From positions 656-48,595 of the forward strand of contig DHSP01000059.1 of the NCBI GenBank assembly GCA_002408485.1: a stretch of DNA of 47,940 bases, written 5' to 3'. Below are positions 34,672-43,753 of the stretch, piece after piece (position 1 is the stretch's first letter; each line of letters starts with the position of its first letter). This DNA comes from Proteiniphilum sp. UBA5283 (GTDB lineage Bacteria; Bacteroidota; Bacteroidia; Bacteroidales; Dysgonomonadaceae). The position numbers were made by a program, and so were the translations under genes. The notes under the pieces were generated by a model that saw nothing but the letters and a program-made list of their open reading frames with translations, ran no database searches and was not told the origin of the DNA.

Positions 34672-36255
34672 TTATTTATCGGCGATAATCGATGTATCCG
34701 GCTCGCAAACTACCCGGAATCCGACACCTTTTATATCAGAATACCACCAGATGCTCTTTGGTTGTTGCGGATCGGTCTTTAACCATGCATCATGCTGAGT
34801 ATGGGCACGGCTTGCACTCCGCACATCGGCAGCATCAAAATTATAATTTCCTCCGCGGACCACCCACTCTTCGCCTTGCGTAACCAAAGGATCACGGGTA
34901 ATGCCGGAACGTTTGACATATGCCTCCGGATCATACTTGTCGGCCGTATACTCCATCACATTGCCCAACATGTTCTTTAACCCAAATGGATTTGGCAAAA
35001 CGACCGAGGGCGGTTGCGTGCGACCGTCGCTGTTCTTGTTGTACACCACATACGCACTGATGCTGTCAGTTTTTGGTTTGAATATATTTCTCATAAAACC
35101 ATGCTCGGAGAATTCCCTGGGACTTCCTGCAAAAAAGTAGGCTGTCTGTGTACCTCCCCGGGCAGCATATTCCCACTCCGCCTCCGTTGGCAGACGGTAT
35201 TTCTTCCCTGTTTTCGCCGATAGCCACTGACAATATATCTCCGCTGCATAATGGGTCATCGTGATGGCCGGCCTGTCGCCCTGCCCCCATCCCTGATCGG
35301 GATAGCCAAATGGAGGAGTAGGACCTGAGATAGCATCCACTCCCATGGCAGCCAGATTGTTCTCGTAAACCGTTTCTGGAGGAGTTCGACCTTCACTCAT
35401 TGTTTCCGAATAAAATGCCCAGTACTGGTCCCAGGTTGTTTCCACTTCGGCCATAAAGAAAGGGCTCACGAAAACTTCGTGCCGGGGCGATTCGTCCGGC
35501 TTCCGGAAAGGTTCTTTCTCCGGGCTTCCCATTGTGAAGGTCCCCCCCTCAATCGCCCTCATCAGAAAAGATACTGCCGTTCCGGGAATTTGTTCGCGGT
35601 AGTCGGTAAATGTATTAACCGGAGTAGCTTCCTTAAAGTAAAGGCTGGTATCCACCGCATAGGAGCCGGACATCCCCGGAATACCCACCATTTGTCCGTG
35701 GGCATAATTGGGATTATAATGCCCTACATCGAGGTGGCAGCTGATACATTGCAGATCAAGATTTTCGGCATTCTCCTCATAATAGAGGTGCGCAGTAATT
35801 CCATCGTCGGTAACCCCTTGGGGAAAGAGGTTCTGGTGGCATTTCACACAAGATTTGTTGGGAATGTACTTCACTGCATTTTCCAGTTCCGATTTTTTAT
35901 CCCAGTCAATATCGGCAGTATCCTTTGTCAGGTACCCCCACACATCGCGCACTCCGAGCGCTAGTTTAGCAGAATAATGTTCCAACGTATTGTCACTAGG
36001 CGGAAGATGACAATCTACGCAGTTTACCATTACTCCGCTTCCATTGTTCACATGAGTGGACAGTTTCCAACTCTCCTCCGCATGCGGATGCACATGACAC
36101 ATCATGCACGATTTGTTGGTGGAGAAATAAACAGACGTCTGATACAGCGTGGCAACAAATACAATTCCTATGATAATTCCTGTGATCAGGATAAGACCTC
36201 TTTGTCCGGATGACTTTTTTTTTGGCTTCCTGTCCCTTTTTGAAAAACTCGACAT
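34672..36255 (-). CDS. Tetraheme NapC/NrfH-type cytochrome fused to a SUMF1 domain
   Basis: A 527-residue inner-membrane-anchored protein. After a basic N-terminus, one helix (about 20-42, LILITGIIIGIVFVATLYQT) anchors a periplasmic part. Four haem motifs follow: C50-x2-CH, C79-x2-CH, C136-x2-CH and C170-x2-CH. The first two, with the ESWKLSTHVN and NCVDCHLPP context, match NapC/NirT/NrfH quinol dehydrogenases, but the residue usually giving the Met ligand near haem 1 is replaced in CHVHPH. From about 235 to 520 there is a SUMF1/formylglycine-enzyme-like domain (IEGGTFTMGSP, YRLPTEAEWEYAARGGTQ, GLKNMLGNVMEYTADKYD, WVVRGGNYN, GVGFRVV). The cysteine pair used by true formylglycine enzymes is missing (NYNFDAADVRSASRAH), so it is probably a binding or structural domain. 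First gene of the minus-strand cluster. Confidence 0.9.
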   Translation of the reverse strand: MSSFSKRDRKPKKKSSGQRGLILITGIIIGIVFVATLYQTSVYFSTNKSCMMCHVHPHAEESWKLSTHVNNGSGVMVNCVDCHLPPSDNTLEHYSAKLALGVRDVWGYLTKDTADIDWDKKSELENAVKYIPNKSCVKCHQNLFPQGVTDDGITAHLYYEENAENLDLQCISCHLDVGHYNPNYAHGQMVGIPGMSGSYAVDTSLYFKEATPVNTFTDYREQIPGTAVSFLMRAIEGGTFTMGSPEKEPFRKPDESPRHEVFVSPFFMAEVETTWDQYWAFYSETMSEGRTPPETVYENNLAAMGVDAISGPTPPFGYPDQGWGQGDRPAITMTHYAAEIYCQWLSAKTGKKYRLPTEAEWEYAARGGTQTAYFFAGSPREFSEHGFMRNIFKPKTDSISAYVVYNKNSDGRTQPPSVVLPNPFGLKNMLGNVMEYTADKYDPEAYVKRSGITRDPLVTQGEEWVVRGGNYNFDAADVRSASRAHTQHDAWLKTDPQQPKSIWWYSDIKGVGFRVVCEPDTSIIADK

Positions 36256-36545
36256 TATTGTTTCTGATATGAAATATTAAATTATAGCTTTCATCTATAT
36301 TATAAGGCATTTTGCCTATAAAAGTACGAAATATTATGATAAATGAAAAGATAAATGGATGAAATACGTTTCCTCTTGGTACTATCGGTAAATATGCAGC
36401 GTATAGCGATGGTTTTCATGTAAAAGCACCATTTTGCGAGAATAATAGTTTATTATACACTCATTCATTCCGCTTATTTTTTATTTTCGTATATTTGCAT
36501 CGAAGTTATTGTTTAATTCAAACTTAATGTCACTCCCAAAAAATT
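36256..36545. other. Divergent intergenic region
   Basis: A 290-nt AT-rich spacer between the tetraheme cytochrome gene (minus) and the GH2 gene (plus). It holds the GH2 -7 box, and on the cytochrome side an imperfect inverted repeat TTATAAGGCA / TGCCTATAA at about 36300-36321 and a near-match TACTTTTA box at 36319-36326. No coding sequence is evident. Confidence 0.6.
36490..36497 (+). promoter_or_regulatory. -7 box for the GH2 gene
   Basis: TATATTTG matches TAnnTTTG, 49 nt before the ATG at 36546. No TTTG lies at the -33 position (the sequence there is TCATTC), suggesting a regulated or weak promoter. Confidence 0.5.
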
Positions 36546-39500
36546 ATGTACATGAAATCTTTTCTTTGTTTATTTTTTACAATGTTGGCAAGCTCAACGT
36601 TAATTTATGGTCAGAAAAGGGTCCCTGAATGGGAGAATCCGGAGATATTTGCCGTAAATATGGAAAAAACAAGAGCTACGTCAATTCCATATGCCGATGA
36701 AAAATCAGCCATTGACAACGCATATGAACGCTCACCCTATTACCAGTCTCTTAACGGAAATTGGAAATTCCATTGGGTACCCAAAGTGGCAGATGTTCCT
36801 TCAGAGTTTTACAATGAGAACTATGATGACAGCAACTGGGATCTAATGCCTGTGCCCGGGAACTGGGAATTTAATGGGTATGGGACGCCCATGTATGTAA
36901 ATAACGGTTTTGGATTTTCGGCTCGTCCTCCCCATATCAATCGCGACAATTCACCGGTGGGATCTTATCGTCACACATTTACGGTTCCCCAAAAATGGGA
37001 TGGCAGGCGTATTTTTCTTCATTTTGAAGGAGGTACAAATTTCATGTACGTCTACGTAAACGGCAAACAGGTAGGAATCAACAAAAATGCAAAGAGTCCG
37101 GCAGAGTTCGACATCACACCTTACGTCCGTTTGGGAGAAAACCTGCTGGCTTGCCAGGTTTATAAGTTTAGTGACGGATCCTATCTGGAAGATCAGGACA
37201 TGTGGCGTCTGGGAGGCATAAACCGGAATGTTTACCTGTATAGTACCAGTAATACCCGCATTCAGGACTTTTTTGTCCACCCCGACCTCGATAAAAACTA
37301 CAAAGATGGCTTGTTCAGTATTGAAGTGTTGTTAAAAAACTATGCCGACCAAAATCAGCACAGAAAGCTGGAACTGGTTATTCTGGACAAGAATGGAAAG
37401 TCTGTCTTACGTCGGTCGAAGGGAGTAAACCTGGGTGCTGCACAAACAGAAGAGCTCTCAATTGCGGGCAGAGTGACCGATCCAGCAAAATGGACAGCTG
37501 AAACACCTAATTTATATACACTTTTACTAACACTAAAGGATGAGAAGGGAAATCTAATCGAATCGACCTCTGCCAGGATTGGATTTCGAAAAGTAGAGAT
37601 TAAAAATGGGCAACTATTGGTGAACGGACAGAAGGTATACCTGAAAGGTGTCAATCTGCATGAGTTTAATATGAACGAGGGTCAGGTTGTAAATAAAGAG
37701 GTGATGATGCGCAACCTGCAACTGATGAAAGAACTTAACATCAATGCGGTCCGCACATCACACTATCCACAGGCACCGCTGTGGTATCAACTTTGCGATC
37801 AATATGGTATTTATATTGTCGATGAGACAAACCTTGAATCGCACGGACTGGGTTATGGTCCTGACAATGTATCCAATTTCCCCGAGTGGCACGCACAGCA
37901 CATGGACCGGGTCACACGACTCGTGGAAAGAGACAAAAATCACCCCTCGGTGATTGTTTGGTCGTTAGGCAACGAGTCGGGCAATGGGAAGGCATTCTTC
38001 GACATGTACGATTGGGCGAAAGAACGCGATCCAAGTCGTCCCGTCCAATACGAACAGGCACATCAGCGAGATCGCAATTCGGATATTATTTGTCCCATGT
38101 ACCCCTCCTGGGAGAGCATGAAGCGGGATGCAGCAATCGATCTTGGACGGCCATACATCATGTGTGAATATGCCCATGCCATGGGCAACAGCATGGGGAA
38201 TTTTCAAGAGTACTGGGATCTGATGCGTAGCAGTAAAAATATGCAGGGTGGATTCATTTGGGAATGGTACAATCATGGATATCCGTCACATGACGAACAA
38301 GGACGATTTTACTGGGCTTATGGTGGTGACCTCAACGGATATAATCTTCCCAACGACGGCAACTTCTGCATGGACGGGATCATCACCCCCGACCAGAACT
38401 ATATGCCCCACACCTATATCGTGAAAAAAGTGTACCAGAACATTCTTTTTGAAGCAAAAGATCTGAGTAAAGGAGTGATTTCGGTGATAAATGATTTTAA
38501 ATTCAAAGATTTAACCAAGAACTCACATACCTACAAATGGGTATTGCTAAGAAACGGTGAAGTTGTGCACGAAGGTGATTTCAATGTGGAAGCACCAGCA
38601 AACACACGCAAAGACATCAAACTAAATTTGCCTGCTTTAAAAGCCGAAAATGGAGTGGAATACTATCTGCAGCTGTTCGCTTATGACAAGCAGGGGAATG
38701 AGTTTATCGAGCCAGGTTTTGAAGTAGCAAGAGAGGAATTTGCGTTTGCAGACAACAACTATTTTGTTTCCAAAAAACAAGAAGGTTCTCTTGAGATATC
38801 GATAAAGGACGAAATGGCAACCATTACTTCCGGCAATACGGAGTTCATTTTTTCACTGAAAGATGGCCGGGCTCTTATCAGTCTAAAAGCTGACGGGCGC
38901 AATCTGTTCAGAGAGCTGCCACGGCTGAACTTCTGGAGAGCTCCCGTAGATAATGACTTCGGCTCCCGGGAACATTATAATCTTCGACTCTGGGATGCTG
39001 CCGGACATAATATTATTTACACCTATCGGGGCAAAGAAGAGAGTGATCTTGGCATTTCGTTTGCCTATCGGGCAAAGCTTAGAGGAGTTGAGGCCTTTGT
39101 AGATATCCTCTATACCGTCCATAACGACGGGAGTCTTACGACCGACCTTCATTATCAGGCACAAAGCGATGAACTACCGGAAATGATGCGCTTTGGGATG
39201 CTGATGGTTCTGCCAAAACAATACAATCATTTCAATTGGTATGGACGTGGTCCCCGGGAAAATTATATCGATCGCAATGCCGACACATTTATGGGTATCT
39301 GGGAAGGTCTTGTGGAAGAACAAGCTTATCCCTATTACCGTCCACAGGAGACGGGCAACAAAACCGCTGTTCGATGGCTCACCCTTACCAACGAAAATGG
39401 CAGAGGAATACGCATAGAAGGTGCGCAACCCCTCTCGGTAAGTGCCACCAACTACCGACCGGAAGATCTTGATCCAGGTATGACCAAAAAACAACAACAT

Positions 39501-39662
39501 TGGTCGGACGTGATACCACGTAACGAGACCATACTATGTGTAGATCTGTTTCAGCGCGGTGTGGCCGGTCTCAACTCATGGGGAGCCAAGCCACTGGATG
39601 AGTACCGATTTTCAGAGAAAGAATACCGGTACAGTTATACCCTCAGCGTGACAGCAAAATAA
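36546..39662 (+). CDS. GH2 beta-galactosidase (LacZ type), secreted
   Basis: A 1038-residue family 2 glycoside hydrolase with a signal peptide (MKSFLCLFFTMLASSTLIYG; ATG at 36546 or 36552). Domain order is sugar-binding jelly roll (about 60-235), Ig-like (240-350), TIM barrel (355-640), second Ig-like, and the beta-galactosidase small-chain domain (about 770-1035). The acid/base is E477 in SLGNESGNG and the nucleophile E541 in IMCEYAHAMGNSMG. WYGRGPRENYIDR and the final GVAGLNSWG are LacZ hallmarks. It should remove terminal beta-galactose from oligosaccharides or glycoproteins in the periplasm. It is alone on the + strand, divergent from the cytochrome cluster and convergent with the DUF5695-like gene. 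Confidence 0.94.
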   Translation: MYMKSFLCLFFTMLASSTLIYGQKRVPEWENPEIFAVNMEKTRATSIPYADEKSAIDNAYERSPYYQSLNGNWKFHWVPKVADVPSEFYNENYDDSNWDLMPVPGNWEFNGYGTPMYVNNGFGFSARPPHINRDNSPVGSYRHTFTVPQKWDGRRIFLHFEGGTNFMYVYVNGKQVGINKNAKSPAEFDITPYVRLGENLLACQVYKFSDGSYLEDQDMWRLGGINRNVYLYSTSNTRIQDFFVHPDLDKNYKDGLFSIEVLLKNYADQNQHRKLELVILDKNGKSVLRRSKGVNLGAAQTEELSIAGRVTDPAKWTAETPNLYTLLLTLKDEKGNLIESTSARIGFRKVEIKNGQLLVNGQKVYLKGVNLHEFNMNEGQVVNKEVMMRNLQLMKELNINAVRTSHYPQAPLWYQLCDQYGIYIVDETNLESHGLGYGPDNVSNFPEWHAQHMDRVTRLVERDKNHPSVIVWSLGNESGNGKAFFDMYDWAKERDPSRPVQYEQAHQRDRNSDIICPMYPSWESMKRDAAIDLGRPYIMCEYAHAMGNSMGNFQEYWDLMRSSKNMQGGFIWEWYNHGYPSHDEQGRFYWAYGGDLNGYNLPNDGNFCMDGIITPDQNYMPHTYIVKKVYQNILFEAKDLSKGVISVINDFKFKDLTKNSHTYKWVLLRNGEVVHEGDFNVEAPANTRKDIKLNLPALKAENGVEYYLQLFAYDKQGNEFIEPGFEVAREEFAFADNNYFVSKKQEGSLEISIKDEMATITSGNTEFIFSLKDGRALISLKADGRNLFRELPRLNFWRAPVDNDFGSREHYNLRLWDAAGHNIIYTYRGKEESDLGISFAYRAKLRGVEAFVDILYTVHNDGSLTTDLHYQAQSDELPEMMRFGMLMVLPKQYNHFNWYGRGPRENYIDRNADTFMGIWEGLVEEQAYPYYRPQETGNKTAVRWLTLTNENGRGIRIEGAQPLSVSATNYRPEDLDPGMTKKQQHWSDVIPRNETILCVDLFQRGVAGLNSWGAKPLDEYRFSEKEYRYSYTLSVTAK

Positions 39663-39685
39663 TCTAAGGTTGACAGTCATAAACG

Positions 39686-39727
39686 AATGAGTGGCCCGGA
39701 TTAATATTGTTGTTCGGGCCACTCATT
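39686..39727. terminator. Bidirectional terminator hairpin between convergent genes
   Basis: AATGAGTGGCCCG, a 16-nt loop, then CGGGCCACTCATT: a perfect 13-bp stem 24 nt after the GH2 stop and 37 nt past the stop of the minus-strand gene. T-runs are short on both sides, but the stem strength and convergent position argue for termination in both directions. Confidence 0.8.
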
Positions 39728-39763
39728 TATGCTTCTTAAAAGTGTAATCCTTTCGAAATCACA

Positions 39764-42469
39764 TTACTTGTTCTCTTCAATCTTAAAGCAGAATATTGAA
39801 TCTTTCCCTTTTTTCGATTTCATCTCATAGTAGCCTTTTTCATTTTTTGTATTCTCTACGGAAGTCAGAATTTTATGATTCCCGGGAACGGTTATGTCAA
39901 ATTGTGCATCGCCTTCAAATACAATTCTAACTTCTCTGGCTACCGGGTTATAATTCACCTGATTTATCTGTCCTGAGACGGTTTTAATTTTCAACGATTC
40001 GGGAGCAATAAAAATCCTGTTTTTTCCGGCAGTGGTTATTTCTGTTTTGATCCAGTCATCTTCTTCTATAATATTGCCACTGAAAGCAATCCATCCAAAT
40101 TCCGGATGATGATAAACATAGGTAGAAGAGTTTACCGCATATCCGTAAAAGCCGCTGCCATAATCGCCTGCATAGCCGTCTATTTCAAGAGTTGAAGGAT
40201 AGGAATGGAATGCAGCCGGGGCAAATCCATCTTGCGTGATGTTGGCTAAAGGCCCCATGGATCCTGCATGTCCCACGCGCAGGAGATAGAAATCATCCGG
40301 GTTATCCCGATATGCAGACAGCACAGGAATCGAATTTAATCCTGAACCGTAATGGTGCAGCTGACGCTCAATCCTGGCCATTTTCCCTCCATAGACGAAA
40401 TCCCAGTACCTGCGTGCGCTTCCGTTATATCCCCAGTGCGGTAATGTGGGCATATAGGCAAGAATGGCATTTAGCGTAACATCTGCTTTATCCTTGTATC
40501 CGAAATACGAGGTCCACATATACACCTCCTCCTGTCCGGTTGAATCCCACGGCATTTCACTCCCGAAAGGATACTCCAGCGAATTCCAATGATCCGCTCT
40601 CTTTTTCATCTCCGTTTCCAGATTAGAAGCCATATCTGTGAATCCTTCGAGCTGCAGGTCAAGTAAGATATAGAGAAAAACAGACCCCTCCATTTGTCCA
40701 AACTGTGCATACCAGGGAGCAAACTTTATCATCGCGATAGCTGTGTGATAGGCATTTTCAAGACTACTTTTCCAATCTATATCGTCGTACCCGCGATTTC
40801 TTCCAAGATGATACATCACCCAATGTGCAGCAGCAACATGTGGATAATTGTACGATCTGCCCAGGTCTTCGGCATTTTTTATTGACCAGGCCTCCCATCC
40901 CCTGAATCGTATGGAGTCACTATAGGTTCCCGCCGGCATCATCTCCGGCTCATAATAGAAAAGGCTTTTCCGCACCCCATATTTAGTAGAATCAGCATCA
41001 TGTTGTATGCCACCCCACAACGTTTCATTCAAAAATCTTTTAATCTTCTTTACTTCATTCTTATCCGGTTGTACCAACTGTTTCATTACTGCAGCCAGCC
41101 AGCTTCCCGCACCGGCCTCATCACTCAGTCCTACAAACCAGGAGCGGCGCTCCTGAGTAAGGATCTCTTTCTTTTCATAGTCGTAATTCATTACCGAAGG
41201 GGAACGACCAAACGGATCTTTGCTATTTTCATACCACTGGGTTGTAGTCAGAAAGTTTCCTAAATCATCTACAACTTGCTCTTGAGACTTAATTACCTTG
41301 TAACTGATCGTTTGCAAAGTGTTATCTTTATATTTTATGGAAAGCCTTGCTCTTCCCCATTTATTTCCCTTAATTTCATATTTCGACCATCCATTGGGCG
41401 TTTCTCCCTTATAGGTGATTGTCAGTGCATTTTCAGGATAAACAGCTATCTGATCAATTTTTTGAGAATATCGAACGAACAACTTTCCTGTCTCGTTCAT
41501 AGGGAGTACATATCCCGGAAACCCCATAGCAACAGGTCTTTCCTCCTGCATTAGTTTATCTTCAATCTCCCGGATAGAGGGAGCGAGTACAAATTTAAGT
41601 GAGAAATTTTTCATCTTACCGGGGGCAAGTAAAGTCGACGTAGGTTCATTCCAGGGATCCACCCCTTTCCACTCCGTTTCTGCATTTGCTTTGCTGTGAA
41701 TCAGCCATTCATGGAATCCCTCGAAGACAACCCCTTTCGGCGTAGGATCATCATTCAACGGATTATAGGCTTCAAAAGCCGCATTTTGATGGGGCAATAC
41801 CAACAAACTTCCCCCTTTTCCGTGGAGACGGTTTACCTGAAGATAACCCGCATCCATCCCGATATAGGGATCGAAGAACACATTATCGCGATGCGCCTCA
41901 TTCAGGTTTTTACCTTCCAGAATATTATTAAATATCATTGGTATTCCCAGCGATCCTATTTCTATCGAATCCGACGAGATATTTGTAATTTGAAAACGCA
42001 ATATCAGACTTCCCGCTTCTGTCTCCCAATACCTTGTTACACGGACAGGAATACCGTCAGGCAGAGTGGCGGAAAGGTCTGCAGCGGCAATTGTGTTGTA
42101 GTTTACCGGTAACTTTTTAACAGGTTTTCGTTTTTCAGCTGAGGAATAACGTCTCCAACCTTTTTCTCCCTCTTTTTTTATTGTGATGTTAATATCTCCC
42201 AGATGATAGAGCCCGTCTCGATCTCTCTGATTGATCCGGTCGCCCGGTGTATAGTCGAAGGAGGTGTCCGAAAGAGGCGACAGCCGCTTGACTACCTGAG
42301 CAGCATCTACCAGTGTAAGCCTGAATGATTGAGTTGTGAATTCAGATTCCCCCTGCTCCATAAACAGTGTTGGCGGTTTTTCTGCTATTCTTTCCCACGG
42401 AGATTGTGCATATGATAAAAATAGGGCAAAAACCGATAAAATTAAAACAGTGATTATTGCTCGTTTCAT
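39764..42469 (-). CDS. Large secreted DUF5695-like protein, putative glycan-active enzyme
   Basis: A 901-residue exported protein. ATG 42469 gives the signal peptide MKRAIITVLILSVFALFLSYAQ; an in-frame ATG at 42508 lies inside the previous gene. The N-terminal 300 residues are beta-rich (RVTRYWETEAGSLILRFQIT, GVVFEGFHEWLIHSKAN). The middle 470-700 looks like an alpha-helical toroid with aromatic and acidic clusters (DLGRSYNYPHVAAAHWVMYH, FAPWYAQFGQMEGSVFLYIL, YMWTSYFGYKDKADVTLNAI). The C-terminal part is again beta. This fits my recollection of DUF5695, found in Bacteroidota and fungi beside glycoside hydrolases. A beta-sandwich plus (alpha/alpha) toroid is typical of glycosidases and polysaccharide lyases, but I cannot name a reaction or catalytic residues. 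Confidence 0.65.
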   Translation of the reverse strand: MKRAIITVLILSVFALFLSYAQSPWERIAEKPPTLFMEQGESEFTTQSFRLTLVDAAQVVKRLSPLSDTSFDYTPGDRINQRDRDGLYHLGDINITIKKEGEKGWRRYSSAEKRKPVKKLPVNYNTIAAADLSATLPDGIPVRVTRYWETEAGSLILRFQITNISSDSIEIGSLGIPMIFNNILEGKNLNEAHRDNVFFDPYIGMDAGYLQVNRLHGKGGSLLVLPHQNAAFEAYNPLNDDPTPKGVVFEGFHEWLIHSKANAETEWKGVDPWNEPTSTLLAPGKMKNFSLKFVLAPSIREIEDKLMQEERPVAMGFPGYVLPMNETGKLFVRYSQKIDQIAVYPENALTITYKGETPNGWSKYEIKGNKWGRARLSIKYKDNTLQTISYKVIKSQEQVVDDLGNFLTTTQWYENSKDPFGRSPSVMNYDYEKKEILTQERRSWFVGLSDEAGAGSWLAAVMKQLVQPDKNEVKKIKRFLNETLWGGIQHDADSTKYGVRKSLFYYEPEMMPAGTYSDSIRFRGWEAWSIKNAEDLGRSYNYPHVAAAHWVMYHLGRNRGYDDIDWKSSLENAYHTAIAMIKFAPWYAQFGQMEGSVFLYILLDLQLEGFTDMASNLETEMKKRADHWNSLEYPFGSEMPWDSTGQEEVYMWTSYFGYKDKADVTLNAILAYMPTLPHWGYNGSARRYWDFVYGGKMARIERQLHHYGSGLNSIPVLSAYRDNPDDFYLLRVGHAGSMGPLANITQDGFAPAAFHSYPSTLEIDGYAGDYGSGFYGYAVNSSTYVYHHPEFGWIAFSGNIIEEDDWIKTEITTAGKNRIFIAPESLKIKTVSGQINQVNYNPVAREVRIVFEGDAQFDITVPGNHKILTSVENTKNEKGYYEMKSKKGKDSIFCFKIEENK

Positions 42470-42495
42470 AATGTCATTTTGATTTATTTTTAGTT

Positions 42496-43359
42496 TTATA
42501 TTTCGCATTGATAAAGACTTATTGTCGTATGGCGACTGATAGGCTCGTCCGTTTCCGGAAAATACGCTGAGATGATTTCAAATAATCCCGGATCATATTT
42601 TTTCAATTCTTTTCTGGTATTCACCTTGTTATGTTTACCATCACCACCGTCGGCATTTACTTCCGCATTAATATTAAACCAGCTCTGAACCCCCTCAGCC
42701 CAATATTCCGCGATGTTCGTAGCAGCGTAGGTATTCACCCACCGCCCTCTTGCGAGCGCATTGTCTAACGATGCCTGCAAACGTTTGTTAAAGCCTGGAT
42801 CAACAGGTGAAATACCGACGCTATGAATGGTATGCGCAAATTCATGGATCAGAATATCTTCGGCGTGATACTTATCAATCTGATAGCCCAGAATATTCTC
42901 TTCTGCACAAGTGGTCAGAGGTAGATGAAGGTTTCCCCCAAGTCCGCGCGCACGCACATCCCAGTTGAGTGACGTGTCATTCACAAGATGTGCATGTTCA
43001 GGAATATCCGTAGTTCCTTCGTAGCGTGCCATAATGCCGATACGTGTATCGCGGCTTGTCAAAGACTCAAGCACAACTGCAGGCAACATATCGGTCAACG
43101 CTTTCACGGTTATATAAGCTGCATAAAAGCAGGAGTCAGGGACTCTCCCTGAACTGATCACATGAATTCCATTCACATTCATATATTTCTTGTAAAACGG
43201 GTTCAGTTCCAAATGAGCAGGCGGAACGATTATTTCCGGTGTATCTGCGAACTGTACGAGTGAGAAGCCATCATTCAGTTCGACTGTTTTTTTTTCTCTT
43301 TGATTTCCACAGCTTATCATAAGCAGTGCTATACAAATTAATTCGATCATTCTTTTCAT
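42496..43359 (-). CDS. Lipoprotein with gluzincin-type zinc metallopeptidase motif
   Basis: A 287-residue exported lipoprotein (MKRMIELICIALLMISC, lipidated Cys17). The zinc motif is H172-E-F-A-H176 in ILIHEFAHTIH. A second block 40-50 residues on, TNIAEYWAEGVQSWF, offers E218 or E222 as the third ligand, as in gluzincins. Cys residues at 77 and 151 may pair. No peptide-binding or sugar-binding module is attached. It lies 26 nt before the DUF5695-like gene on the same strand, clearly one transcript, and next to secreted glycosidases, which would suit cleavage of glycosylated protein. Peptidase activity is predicted from the motif only. Confidence 0.7.
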   Translation of the reverse strand: MKRMIELICIALLMISCGNQREKKTVELNDGFSLVQFADTPEIIVPPAHLELNPFYKKYMNVNGIHVISSGRVPDSCFYAAYITVKALTDMLPAVVLESLTSRDTRIGIMARYEGTTDIPEHAHLVNDTSLNWDVRARGLGGNLHLPLTTCAEENILGYQIDKYHAEDILIHEFAHTIHSVGISPVDPGFNKRLQASLDNALARGRWVNTYAATNIAEYWAEGVQSWFNINAEVNADGGDGKHNKVNTRKELKKYDPGLFEIISAYFPETDEPISRHTTISLYQCEI

Positions 43360-43753
43360 GTGATTAAAACAATTTATTTTCTATTTCATTAGACTTTTCT
43401 GCGCTCAACATGAGGGTGTATCACAATGTGATTTCACCCTCTTTTTATTCGGATATCTATCTGAGAACATATCCCAATATTCATTTCTCAGGGGGTTAAA
43501 TTTTATTTTGAGACAACCTCATGTATTCACTTATCGAAAAAGTTCAAAGGTCTCATCTGGAACTCGCTTTTAATCATGTTCTTGTGTGAGAACAGTTATC
43601 ATGCTCATTTCATACAGGTCTTTTATTTTTTTACTACGATGTATGAAACCCTTGATGACAAAAATAATCATGCCGGCTTCCCAGGAACTATTTTAAACAG
43701 TATGATTGAACAAGATTCTACAATTCCAATATTCTCTAAATATAAATATTTTT
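43360..43753. other. 394-nt intergenic region without a convincing gene
   Basis: An AT-rich spacer between two minus-strand genes. It holds a terminator-like hairpin pointing to the + strand (43412-43446) and a 9-nt inverted repeat TTTCATACA / TGTATGAAA at 43608-43616 and 43640-43648. A 73-codon + frame from 43576 overlaps the GH43 3' end, has no family features and is not called as a gene. No TAnnTTTG box was found for the metallopeptidase gene. Confidence 0.6.
43412..43446 (+). terminator. Orphan terminator-like hairpin facing the + strand
   Basis: GAGGGTG ... CACCCTC with an inner ATCAC/GTGAT pairing, followed by five Ts on the + strand. No + strand gene precedes it; the nearest annotated genes on both sides are on the minus strand. 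It sits 53-87 nt upstream of the metallopeptidase start. Confidence 0.55.

Noticed and set aside
43412..43441. CRP-type operator in the inner ATCAC/GTGAT palindrome
   Set aside because: The half-sites are in inverted order and too close compared with TGTGA-N6-TCACA, and the element looks like a terminator stem.
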